Below are positions 18,387-26,472 of a stretch of DNA of 64,000 bases, one piece after another. The notes below the pieces were generated by a model. That model did no database searches. It saw only the letters and a list, made by a program, of their open reading frames with translations, and was not told the DNA's origin. How positions within the stretch are numbered: position 1 is the first letter of the stretch; every line of letters starts with the position of its first letter. Source of the DNA: Pandoraea sp. (lineage in GTDB: Bacteria; Pseudomonadota; Gammaproteobacteria; Burkholderiales; Burkholderiaceae); assembly GCF_004297875.1 (NCBI RefSeq), contig NZ_SCSK01000061.1, positions 62,001 to 126,000 of the forward strand, given 5' to 3'. The position numbers and the translations under genes are program-made.

Positions 18387-19217
18387 TCAGTTGTTGATAA
18401 GAAAGTCCGAAACCAACTGCGAAAACTGCGCGGCCCTTTCAATTTGTACCCAATGACCGCATTCGCCGTACGTGTGCAATTCGGCATGGGGAAGCAAGCG
18501 CAGCATGCGCTCCGACCACTCGACCGGGATCACCTGATCGTTCAAGCCATGGATGAGCAATGTCTTGTTTGTGATCGACATCAAATCGACTTCCGTCAGG
18601 GCCAGCATCTCCACGCCGTTTTGTCTCGGGGCTGGAAACAGCCGAGCGAACCGCTCCTGCACATCGGCACGAATCGAGGCTTCGTAGCGCATCCGAACTA
18701 GGTCTTCGGTAATGATCGAGTGATCGTAGGCGAACACCTCCATCAATCCCTTCATGGCCTCCAGGCTCGGCGTATAGCCCCAGACCTTCTCAAGTCCGTC
18801 ACTGATGGGAGCGTTGATGCCCGCCGCCCCCATCAAAACCAGCCGGTTCACCCGTTGCGGGCATGCCTTGGCCAGTGCCAATGCGATGGCTCCGCCGAAG
18901 CTGTTGCCAACGACCGACACCCGGTCGATGTTCAGCGCGTCGAGCAGGCAGACGAGCGATTGCACCCACGTGTCTGGCGTTAGCGCGATATCGGGGGCGC
19001 ACTTCGTGTAGCCGAACCCCAGCATATCGGGAGCAATAACCCGTGCCTTGCGGCTCAGCGCGGGAATGATGCCGCGCCAGTTGGCCCACGCCGTAACGCC
19101 AGGGCCCGATCCGTGAATGAGCAGGATCGGCTCGCCCTCACCCTGATCGTGATAATTCAGCGTGTATTGACTCAGTTCAATCTGACTCCCGATTTCGGGA
19201 CTCACGGTAGCGCTCAT
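18387..19217 (-). CDS. Second meta-cleavage C-C hydrolase (XylF/DmpD/BphD family)
   Basis: About 276 residues, alpha/beta-hydrolase. It has IHGSGPGVTAWANWR, APDMLGFGYT, nucleophile elbow GNSFG (Ser108 or 106 depending on start), acid Asp in HGLNDQVIP and His in CGHWVQIER. The APDMLGFGYT stretch is closer to 2-hydroxymuconate-semialdehyde hydrolases than to MhpC. It follows the VOC-type extradiol dioxygenase and should cleave its product. ATG 19217 has AAGGA 6 nt upstream; ATG 19223 overlaps the upstream stop codon and is the alternative. Confidence 0.9.
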   Translation of the reverse strand: MSATVSPEIGSQIELSQYTLNYHDQGEGEPILLIHGSGPGVTAWANWRGIIPALSRKARVIAPDMLGFGYTKCAPDIALTPDTWVQSLVCLLDALNIDRVSVVGNSFGGAIALALAKACPQRVNRLVLMGAAGINAPISDGLEKVWGYTPSLEAMKGLMEVFAYDHSIITEDLVRMRYEASIRADVQERFARLFPAPRQNGVEMLALTEVDLMSITNKTLLIHGLNDQVIPVEWSERMLRLLPHAELHTYGECGHWVQIERAAQFSQLVSDFLINN

Positions 19218-19219
19218 CT

Positions 19220-20191
19220 TCATTCCTTCGCAGTTCGCTTCAACTGCGTTTGATTCTCGGGAAGCACAACAGGCGCTCGCATCCCCTCCGCGGCAAGATG
19301 CTTCAGAATCTGCCGTGCTTCTTCACGTTTGTGATCCGGAAGCCACGTACGATCATGGCCCCATAGGCTCATACCCTTCAGTTCTTCGACTTCCCAATCC
19401 GGTCCCACTGTGCGAGTGGCCCAACCGAGTTCGAACATCCAGCCGTCGGGGTTCTTCAGATAGAACGAGGTGGCGTGATCGTTGATATGGCGACCGAGAG
19501 TGACGCCGATGGAATCCGGATTCGGCAACGCCATGTCGTAGGCCCTACCCAGATCGTCAAAGTCGTTGTATTCCAGCATCAGGTGATAGATCTTTGCCGG
19601 CTGCCCGGTATGAGCAATGCCAATCGTGTGATGCCTCGGATTGCAGTGCAGGAATTCGACCTTGAACGGCTTATCCGTGTAGTCTGTGAGATTCATGCCG
19701 AGCACATTGCGATACAGATTCGATATCGCTTCAAAGTGCTCGGTAATAAACGCTACATGACCCAGGCCCATGGGGCCAGTGCGGAAACCACCGATGGGCC
19801 GGCCGGGCTTGAATGCAGTCGGTGCGTCCTTTAAGCCACACGCGATTTCCAACCTGACACCGTCGTTGTCCTTGAAGTGCATCATGTCCTGCACTCCTCG
19901 TAATTCGATTTCTTCCGGCGTGCCTGGCGTGGTTTTGTACCCCGCGGCTTCCAGTGCCATCGAGCAGCGCATCAACGTCTGGGCATCCGGCACCTCGAAA
20001 CCCATACCCATGGTCGGCTCGCCGCTGGTTGCGCAGACGACGAATCGCTGAATCTTCTCGTCCGCGCGCACTCGCATGGTCTTGCCGGCTTCGAGCACTT
20101 CAACCTGCATGCCGATATGGTGGGTCACCTGATCGATCCATGCCTGCATATGGGGCGTCTGCACTACGATGTAGCTCAGTGCGGTAATCAT
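19220..20191 (-). CDS. Type I (VOC) extradiol dioxygenase, BphC-like
   Basis: 323 residues in two VOC domains. The C-terminal catalytic domain shows the Fe(II) ligands: His in GLGHVAFI, His in IYHLMLEY and Glu in GWMFELGW; the active-site His and Tyr of the family are also plausible in the same region. It cleaves a catechol next to a hydroxyl (extradiol), typically 2,3-dihydroxybiphenyl-like substrates. It is translationally close to the C-C hydrolase (stop overlaps its ATG region). It is the partner or alternative of the LigB-type enzyme in this cluster. Confidence 0.9.
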   Translation of the reverse strand: MITALSYIVVQTPHMQAWIDQVTHHIGMQVEVLEAGKTMRVRADEKIQRFVVCATSGEPTMGMGFEVPDAQTLMRCSMALEAAGYKTTPGTPEEIELRGVQDMMHFKDNDGVRLEIACGLKDAPTAFKPGRPIGGFRTGPMGLGHVAFITEHFEAISNLYRNVLGMNLTDYTDKPFKVEFLHCNPRHHTIGIAHTGQPAKIYHLMLEYNDFDDLGRAYDMALPNPDSIGVTLGRHINDHATSFYLKNPDGWMFELGWATRTVGPDWEVEELKGMSLWGHDRTWLPDHKREEARQILKHLAAEGMRAPVVLPENQTQLKRTAKE

Positions 20192-20228
20192 GTCTGTTCA
20201 ATTCCGATAGAAGCAACTTGCATGTCTG

Positions 20229-21677
20229 TCAGGGAGGCGAAATACGACCCAACACACCTTCGAGCAAAATCCCGATGGCCAGGAGCCGCCGGTCCGAACG
20301 CCACGGGCCATCGAACTCCATGCCCACGGGAAGCCCGGAACAGGAACCGCGGCCCACGGGCAGATTCAATCCAGGGAGCCCCGCACTGGCCATCGGCTCG
20401 GTGTTTTGAATCAAGCGCCGGAAGTTCGCTTCCTCATAAATGCTGTCATCGGCTGCCGGCGCCACGCATGCGGTCGTGGGGAACATCAGCGCATCCAGCC
20501 GATGTTTCTCAAACAGTTCGGCGTAACGGGCGCGCAATGCGTCACGACCGCCGCCAGCCTTTTGTGCCTGTTCGTACATAGGGGCAACGTCGTCGAGCTC
20601 GCCCGTGGCATTCGGGAACTTCCCGGGCAGCACCCAGTTTTCGTAAATCCACTTTACGTCCGGGCTATCAATGTTCCTGGCCAGGTCCTCAATCGTCATC
20701 GCGTGACCATTGCTTCTCAGGTATTCCTCCATGCTGGATCGCGACTCGCCAACGACGACCTGAAATCCAACGGCATTGTTCAACTCCGTCAATCCCGTAC
20801 GCCCGAGATCGATGAAGGTCACGCCCAGCCGGGAGAGTCTGGTGACTACCGATTCCGCTACCTCGCTCGTATCGCGATCGAGGTTTTCCCAGAACTCAAC
20901 GGGCAGTCCCAATCGCAGTTCGCCGAGTTCGACCGATGGCATGGCAAAGTCGTCAGTAATTACCGCGTCAAGCAACGCCACGTCATGCATATTCAATGCC
21001 ATGGGGCCGACCGTATCCCGGCTCCCGGCAATCGGAATCACACCCAGACTCGAGTAGCGACCCCATGTCGGACGCAGGGATGCCACGCCATTCAATGCCG
21101 GGGGAATACGCATCGAGCCGCCGGTGTCGGTACCCAATGCGCCCAAAGCCATGCGGGCGCCCAGGGCCGCGGCCGAACCCGAGGACGATCCGCCTGCAAT
21201 CTTCGACGGGTCATATGCGTTACGAACGCCACGACCGAGGCCGGTATTGAATGCACCGTTATAGCCAGTAGCGCCGTAGGCCAGCTCATGCATGTTCGTC
21301 TTACCCAACACGATGGCGCCGGCTTCACGCAGTTTTCGCAACGTGGGCGCATCTTCGACGGGAACGAACCGATCGAAAGCCGGGCTACCCGCGGTACAAC
21401 GAAGGCCCGCACTGTGAATGTTGTCCTTCACCACAATAGGAATACCGCTCAGCGGCGCCGTGGCCGCCCCCATCTTCCGGGCCTGATCCAGCGCCGCAGC
21501 CGCCTTTAGCGCACCCTCGGCATCGACGGTAACGAACGCATTGAGCTCCTTTCCCGCGGCAATGCGGTCCAGGCACGCCAACACCAACTGCGTGCTCGTC
21601 AGCGAACCGTTGCGAAAAGCCTGGGCCGCGTCCGCCATCGTGAAATTGACGAACCGTTGATCCTTATCTTTCTTCAT
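20229..21677 (-). CDS. Amidase signature family hydrolase
   Basis: About 482 residues. The Ser-cisSer-Lys triad is intact: Lys84 (IVVKDN), cis-Ser near 164 (AGGSSSGSAA) and nucleophile Ser188 (TDTGGSMRIP). It hydrolyses an amide C-N bond to an acid and ammonia or amine; the substrate is unknown. ATG 21677 is the first start clear of the upstream racemase-fold gene, but no strong ribosome binding site is seen there. It is one of two amidases in the cluster, and the two are quite different in sequence. It probably processes the amide of the parent compound or an intermediate. Confidence 0.88.
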   Translation of the reverse strand: MKKDKDQRFVNFTMADAAQAFRNGSLTSTQLVLACLDRIAAGKELNAFVTVDAEGALKAAAALDQARKMGAATAPLSGIPIVVKDNIHSAGLRCTAGSPAFDRFVPVEDAPTLRKLREAGAIVLGKTNMHELAYGATGYNGAFNTGLGRGVRNAYDPSKIAGGSSSGSAAALGARMALGALGTDTGGSMRIPPALNGVASLRPTWGRYSSLGVIPIAGSRDTVGPMALNMHDVALLDAVITDDFAMPSVELGELRLGLPVEFWENLDRDTSEVAESVVTRLSRLGVTFIDLGRTGLTELNNAVGFQVVVGESRSSMEEYLRSNGHAMTIEDLARNIDSPDVKWIYENWVLPGKFPNATGELDDVAPMYEQAQKAGGGRDALRARYAELFEKHRLDALMFPTTACVAPAADDSIYEEANFRRLIQNTEPMASAGLPGLNLPVGRGSCSGLPVGMEFDGPWRSDRRLLAIGILLEGVLGRISPP

Positions 21678-21708
21678 GGGCTGGGTCGTTGCTACTGACT
21701 GTCGTGAA

Positions 21709-22443
21709 TCACAAGCCGAATGCGGCGTCCTTGTTCGTTTCCGGGCTCGGGAACGCGGCCTTGCTGTGGCAGAGGCCGAGATCGAGCAGCATTTCGCAGT
21801 ATTTGTAAGCAACGACGCCCGGATTGAGCACGGGAACATTCAAATGCCTGGCCAGGTATTCGTGCGACTGATGCATCGTGGTCGAACCCAGAACCAGGAC
21901 GTCGGCGCCGTCTTCTTCCACCGCCCTCCTGCCCGCTTCAACCAGGGACGCGAACGCGACGTCCTCCTTGCCTTGCAGCAGCTCCTGCGTGTCGGGTCTC
22001 ATACCGATATCGCGAATCGAAGCAAGACGGGATTCGAGCCCATATTCCTTGGTCGTCTTCTTGTACAGCGCATGCCACTGCGGCCACATCGTGAGTACGC
22101 TGAATTTGTGGCCCAAGGAGCATGCGAGATGAAATGACGCGATAGCCGGGGCCATCACCGGAATCGAAAGGCGCGAACGCAGCGCATAAAGCCCGGAATC
22201 CGACACGGTGTTGATGCAGACCGCATCGAAACCCTGCTCTTCAGCCTTGATGCCCGCCTGAATTACAGCCATCTCCATCACAGCCATATCAAGATACGAA
22301 TCCGCCAGCGTCATGACTTCCCCCGCGCCAACGAACTCCACTGCGATGTCGGGGCGCTTCATCGATGCCGGAAGCTGAGATTCAACGAGCGGGCGCGTAG
22401 CCTCGCTCATCGGGACCGGGAAAATCATTTTGATGCGTTTCAT
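21709..22443 (-). CDS. Asp/Glu/hydantoin-racemase-fold protein
   Basis: 244 residues with the two-domain fold of aspartate/glutamate/hydantoin racemases, maleate isomerases and arylmalonate decarboxylases. In the two catalytic loops the usual cysteines appear replaced: the loop VSDSGLY has Thr79/Val80 where ACFGDPGL-type enzymes have Cys (a Cys sits three residues earlier at 76), and VLGSTTM has Ser187 where VLGCAGM has Cys. A classical two-Cys racemase is therefore doubtful. It lies between the amidase and M20-fold genes, so it probably acts on a carboxylate or cyclic-imide intermediate. Confidence 0.8.
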   Translation of the reverse strand: MKRIKMIFPVPMSEATRPLVESQLPASMKRPDIAVEFVGAGEVMTLADSYLDMAVMEMAVIQAGIKAEEQGFDAVCINTVSDSGLYALRSRLSIPVMAPAIASFHLACSLGHKFSVLTMWPQWHALYKKTTKEYGLESRLASIRDIGMRPDTQELLQGKEDVAFASLVEAGRRAVEEDGADVLVLGSTTMHQSHEYLARHLNVPVLNPGVVAYKYCEMLLDLGLCHSKAAFPSPETNKDAAFGL

Positions 22444-22479
22444 CTTTTATCTCCTCTCTTGCTCTCTGGTTAAGAAGGA

Positions 22480-23817
22480 TTACCCGGCTGACAGGCCCAG
22501 CTCACTTCGCCCTCGGGTGAGCGTATCGATCACCGCGTACAGAATCTTTTCAGCGCACGGCATCAGATCGGGGACATAGGTGGCGCCCATCCCGCCCAAT
22601 CCTTCGGCGACTGGCATCGGAGCACCGGTGGCCGGCCATGGCCAGCCGATACGCGCGGTCGGCACGCCATAACGACGCAGGGCCGCACCGTCCGTCTGGC
22701 CGGCCAAATAGTCGGGCGTGCCATGCGGACGACCTTCGACATGCTCCCAACCGCGCTTGGCCGACTGAATGATCCAGTTATCCGGATCGGTGGTGCCGCC
22801 CGGGACCGACCCGTACATTTCCCAATCCAGTTCGATTTCCGGCTTGCGAGATTTCAGATCGGCAATGAACGCAGCGAATTGCGCCTTGACGTCAGCCGGA
22901 CTGACTCGCGGGTTCACGCGCACGTCGAAGAAGATGTCGGTTACCGCCGAAGGGAACGCGGGCCGCTCCATCTGGCCGCCGCGAACCCCCGCAATCCAAC
23001 CATGAGGGGCAATGACGCCCGAGGTATTGCGCCTGGTGTACTCGGGGAGCCATGCCTGCAGTTCCTGGATCACGGTGGCGGCGGGAACCACAGACGAACG
23101 GAAGCCCGGCGCATCATGAGGTATGCCCGCGTAGCCCATGGTGCCGCGCACGCGAATCTTGAACCAGGCCATGCCCGGCTCCTCGTGGTAGACCCAGTTC
23201 CACGGCTTCATGATGATTGCGAAGTCCGGATACATGCCGCGATTGAGCAATCCCAGCACGCCGTTGGACATACCCGAATGGCGCTCCTTGATATCGACCG
23301 GCATGCCGCCATCGGCCATGCCCAGCAGGAGATTTCCCTTCAACGGAATGCGCGCTTCGATCAGTGCCGTGCACACCTCGGTATGCGTCGCAATCATGCC
23401 CTTGGGATTCGAAGCCCCGAGACCAAACACCCAGTCATCGACTTGCTGTGCGTAGGGTTGCACGTCGGCTTCCTGACCCTCGCCCGAAAGAATCTCTTCC
23501 TCCTTGGTGCGATCCAGGTGCGTGTCGAGCGGGGCATAGAGCAGCAGCGATGCGCCACCGCCCAACCCGCGATATTCCCCCATTACCGAACGACTGATCG
23601 CAGACAGATCGTGCGTCTTCGTTTCCATGCCGACCATTTCCAGGCGATGCTGCATGTAATTCGCGGCATCGCGCGTTGCCCCCGTCGGGCTGTGGATATT
23701 CGTCAGTTCTAACAAAAGCTGTTGCAGACGCTTCGGGTTCAGATTGGCTTTCGCCTTCTCATACCACTCGGCCTGCCGGGCCGAAAACGGTACTTTTTTC
23801 GTGGGGTTGAATTCCAT
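22480..23817 (-). CDS. M20-family amidohydrolase-like protein with altered metal site
   Basis: About 445 residues, overall M20 (ArgE/DapE/carbamoylase) fold with catalytic and dimerisation domains. The start ATG 23817 has a perfect AGGAGG site. The metal-ligand motifs are degenerate: canonical GHxD is APLD (residues 95-98), GxGAxDxKG is GLGASNPKG with Asn137 in place of Asp, and DEE is DGG (169-171). Nearby His100 and His145 might form a different site. It lies between the racemase-fold and reductase genes. It could be a specialised hydrolase or a non-catalytic protein. Confidence 0.8.
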   Translation of the reverse strand: MEFNPTKKVPFSARQAEWYEKAKANLNPKRLQQLLLELTNIHSPTGATRDAANYMQHRLEMVGMETKTHDLSAISRSVMGEYRGLGGGASLLLYAPLDTHLDRTKEEEILSGEGQEADVQPYAQQVDDWVFGLGASNPKGMIATHTEVCTALIEARIPLKGNLLLGMADGGMPVDIKERHSGMSNGVLGLLNRGMYPDFAIIMKPWNWVYHEEPGMAWFKIRVRGTMGYAGIPHDAPGFRSSVVPAATVIQELQAWLPEYTRRNTSGVIAPHGWIAGVRGGQMERPAFPSAVTDIFFDVRVNPRVSPADVKAQFAAFIADLKSRKPEIELDWEMYGSVPGGTTDPDNWIIQSAKRGWEHVEGRPHGTPDYLAGQTDGAALRRYGVPTARIGWPWPATGAPMPVAEGLGGMGATYVPDLMPCAEKILYAVIDTLTRGRSELGLSAG

Positions 23818-23827
23818 GGCCGCCTCC

Positions 23828-24853
23828 TCAGTTCGACGCAACAAACTGCTCTGCGAAAATCAATTCCGGTTTCATTCCGAACTCGATCAATCGCGCCGTT
23901 GCCGCGGCAATCATCGGCTGGGGGCCGCACAGATATGCCACGGTATCCGGGTCCGTAACATCCTCCTGCCTCAGGGCCGAGACGGGAGAGCCCTGATGCA
24001 GGCCCTCGGTCGCATTACGATCAACGCAGATGCGCGTCTTCAACGTGGGCAACCAGTGTTGCCGCAGCTCGATGTCCTCCAGACAGAAGAGCGCTTCCGG
24101 CACCGCGCAGCCAAAACTGAGCAGCATTGGCGGCTTTTTACCTCCCGCTTGCCGGAGCCTGTCGATCATCGACATGATGGGTGCCAGCCCAGTGCCGCCG
24201 GCAACGAAGATATGCGGGCTACGCTTATGTTCTTCGCGAAGGAAGAATGCGCCATACGGCCCCTTCAATGTCAGCACGTCGTCGACCTTGGCCTGATGTT
24301 CGAGGAACGTGGACATCGCGCCATTGGGCAGCAGGCGAATCAGGAACTCCATCTTCGGCAACGTCATCGGCGTCGACGACGGCGAGTACGAGCGAAGCAC
24401 GCCCAGTCCCGGCACCGCAATCTGCATGAATTGGCCGGGGCGGAACTCGAGCCAGTTGCCTTCCGCCAGTTCCACGCTCAGGCGCATGACGTTCGAGCCG
24501 ATGCGCTCGATGGCGTCGATAAAGACGCTGACCTCCTGTGCGACGCCCGCCCCCACTTCGCTCCCGTATGCGACGTTGAACGTGCAGTCGGAATTTGCCT
24601 TGGTAACGCACAGCAAGCGATGCCCTTGCGCGACCTCCGAAGCCAGCAGCGTCGAGCTCGAACCGGGGATGTTTGCGGCGTCTCCCTCGTCGAGCTGACA
24701 GGCGCAGGTAGCGCACGCGCCGGCACGGCATTGATACACCACCGGCACTTCCGCTCGGATGGCAGCATCAAGGATGCTTTCGCCCAATTCAGCGGCAAAG
24801 GTATGGCTGACACCGTCAGCGAAATTGACGGTGATCTGATGGGTTTGGATCAT
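23828..24853 (-). CDS. [2Fe-2S]/FAD/NAD reductase component of the ring oxygenase
   Basis: 341 residues in the order plant-type [2Fe-2S] ferredoxin (YQCRAGACATCACQL plus a distal LLC), FAD domain (RSYSPSS) and NAD domain (FVAGGTGLAP; final CGPQPM). This is the BenC/CarAd-type electron carrier, taking electrons from NADH to the oxygenase. The Rieske oxygenase is two genes upstream, separated by an amidase gene. No separate Rieske ferredoxin is seen in the window, so the reductase probably feeds the oxygenase directly. The stop codon lies next to the ribosome binding site of the M20 gene. Confidence 0.92.
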   Translation of the reverse strand: MIQTHQITVNFADGVSHTFAAELGESILDAAIRAEVPVVYQCRAGACATCACQLDEGDAANIPGSSSTLLASEVAQGHRLLCVTKANSDCTFNVAYGSEVGAGVAQEVSVFIDAIERIGSNVMRLSVELAEGNWLEFRPGQFMQIAVPGLGVLRSYSPSSTPMTLPKMEFLIRLLPNGAMSTFLEHQAKVDDVLTLKGPYGAFFLREEHKRSPHIFVAGGTGLAPIMSMIDRLRQAGGKKPPMLLSFGCAVPEALFCLEDIELRQHWLPTLKTRICVDRNATEGLHQGSPVSALRQEDVTDPDTVAYLCGPQPMIAAATARLIEFGMKPELIFAEQFVASN

Positions 24854-24888
24854 GACTTAGCCCAAAAACAAAACTTATTCAGCATCGA

Positions 24889-26295
24889 TCAAGCCCATCC
24901 CGGCGGGACCTGACGGTGCCAGTCACTGTGGCTCTGCAGTACCATCCCGACCATACACAGGAGGTCGTCCTGGTACTTGCGGCCGATGAGTTGGCCTCCG
25001 ATGGGCAGTCCGTGCTCGGTAAATCCGATAGGTACCGACAGCGCTGGATGGCCCGTTGCGTTAAATGGCGAGGTGAACTGAATCAGCCGACGATTGGCCT
25101 CCGGGTCCGAGGCGAGATCCGCCAACTGCTCGTATGTCGGCGCAGCATAGGGTTGCACCGGCGTCAATATGACGTCAGCCTCCGCGAACACAGCATCCAT
25201 CTCGCGCGTTAGCCGTTGCGCATCGCGAATGATTCGCTCGTAGTCGACTGCCTTAAGTTCCCGCCCCTGCTCAATCAACCGGGCCAGTGCCGGCCCATAT
25301 TCAGCCGCCCGGCCGGGATATGTCCGTTCATGAGCCACCGCCGTTTGCACTCCGCAATGAAGCTCCCAATTCGAACTGGCATTGCGCGTGTCCGGAACCT
25401 TGATGCTCTTGATCGTGCCGCCCGCCGCCGCCAGGATGTTCTCGACCTGGTGAATCGCGTGCTGAATTACCGGATCAACGCCATCCGAATTCCACGATTC
25501 ATCCACGCCAATTCGCAACCCCTTGAACCCTTTCAGAAAATCGGCGAACCGTTGCTCGTCGATGGTGGCGAGCAACCGTTGCGTATCGTGTCCGCCGATG
25601 ACCGCAAGCAGAAGGAGCACATCCCGGGCAGAGCGAGCCATCGGGCCTACATGATCCAGCGACGCCGCCAGTTCCATCACACCGCTACGGCTGACGGTTC
25701 CATAGGTGGTCTTTAATCCGGTCAGGTTGTTGGCTGCGCTAGGGAACCGCACCGACCCACCCGTGTCCGTGCCAATCGTCCCGTAGCACAATCGCGCCGC
25801 CGTGGCGACACCGCAGCCGGAGGACGAGGCACCGCACCAGTGCGATGCACCCCATGGGTTTACCGGATCGGGGATCGTAGGGTGGTGGATAGCAAATGCA
25901 CCTTCTGTCATTTGCAGCTTGCCCAGCATGACCGACCCTGCATCCTGCAGTCGTTGCACGACCGTCGCGTTTTCCGTGGGTACGCGCTGTTCATGAATCG
26001 GCATACCTCCTGCGCTGACCACGCCATGCGTATCGAATAAATCCTTAACCGCGAGCGGAATGCCGTGCAGGGGACTCCTGACTCCCCCGGCTTGTATCTC
26101 CTTATCGGCCTGCTCCGCTTGCTGCATCGCCAGTTCCGGCGTCACGCGCGCAAAGCTTCTCAGCTTCGGGTCCAGCGCTGCTATGCGGGCCAATTGCGTC
26201 TTCGTGATGTCTATCGGGCTGATGTCGCCTCTGCGAATCAGCAGCGATAGGTCATAAATTTCGAAATCATGCAGGTCGCTTGGAAGGCCGCTCAT
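24889..26295 (-). CDS. Second amidase signature family hydrolase
   Basis: 468 residues, amidase signature fold. Triad residues are Lys84 (LAVKDLFD), cis-Ser near 157 (GASSSGCG) and nucleophile Ser181 (TDTGGSVRFP). It resembles AtzF/aryl-acylamidase-like enzymes in general layout, but substrate specificity cannot be assigned. It lies between the Rieske oxygenase and its reductase. That position, early in the cluster, suggests it acts on the substrate or its first products. The 178-bp gap to the oxygenase stop codon contains no other gene. Confidence 0.87.
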   Translation of the reverse strand: MSGLPSDLHDFEIYDLSLLIRRGDISPIDITKTQLARIAALDPKLRSFARVTPELAMQQAEQADKEIQAGGVRSPLHGIPLAVKDLFDTHGVVSAGGMPIHEQRVPTENATVVQRLQDAGSVMLGKLQMTEGAFAIHHPTIPDPVNPWGASHWCGASSSGCGVATAARLCYGTIGTDTGGSVRFPSAANNLTGLKTTYGTVSRSGVMELAASLDHVGPMARSARDVLLLLAVIGGHDTQRLLATIDEQRFADFLKGFKGLRIGVDESWNSDGVDPVIQHAIHQVENILAAAGGTIKSIKVPDTRNASSNWELHCGVQTAVAHERTYPGRAAEYGPALARLIEQGRELKAVDYERIIRDAQRLTREMDAVFAEADVILTPVQPYAAPTYEQLADLASDPEANRRLIQFTSPFNATGHPALSVPIGFTEHGLPIGGQLIGRKYQDDLLCMVGMVLQSHSDWHRQVPPGWA

Positions 26296-26472
26296 TACTG
26301 ATTAGTAAAGCTAATGATATTAAATTTAAACCAAGACCCCGATGTGCCCGGAAACGGCAACAAAGATCGGGGATGGCGAAATCCTCGTCGCCATCCTCAC
26401 CGCTGAGCCTGAGAATTACCTCGGCGAGCGCTTTGGTAGGGGCTCGACAGCCGAGCCCCAGTCAACATGGAT

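Noticed and set aside
20229..23817. Complete hydantoin-utilisation system (racemase, carbamoylase)
   Set aside because: The racemase- and M20-fold proteins lack key catalytic residues and no hydantoinase is present, so the label is not supported.
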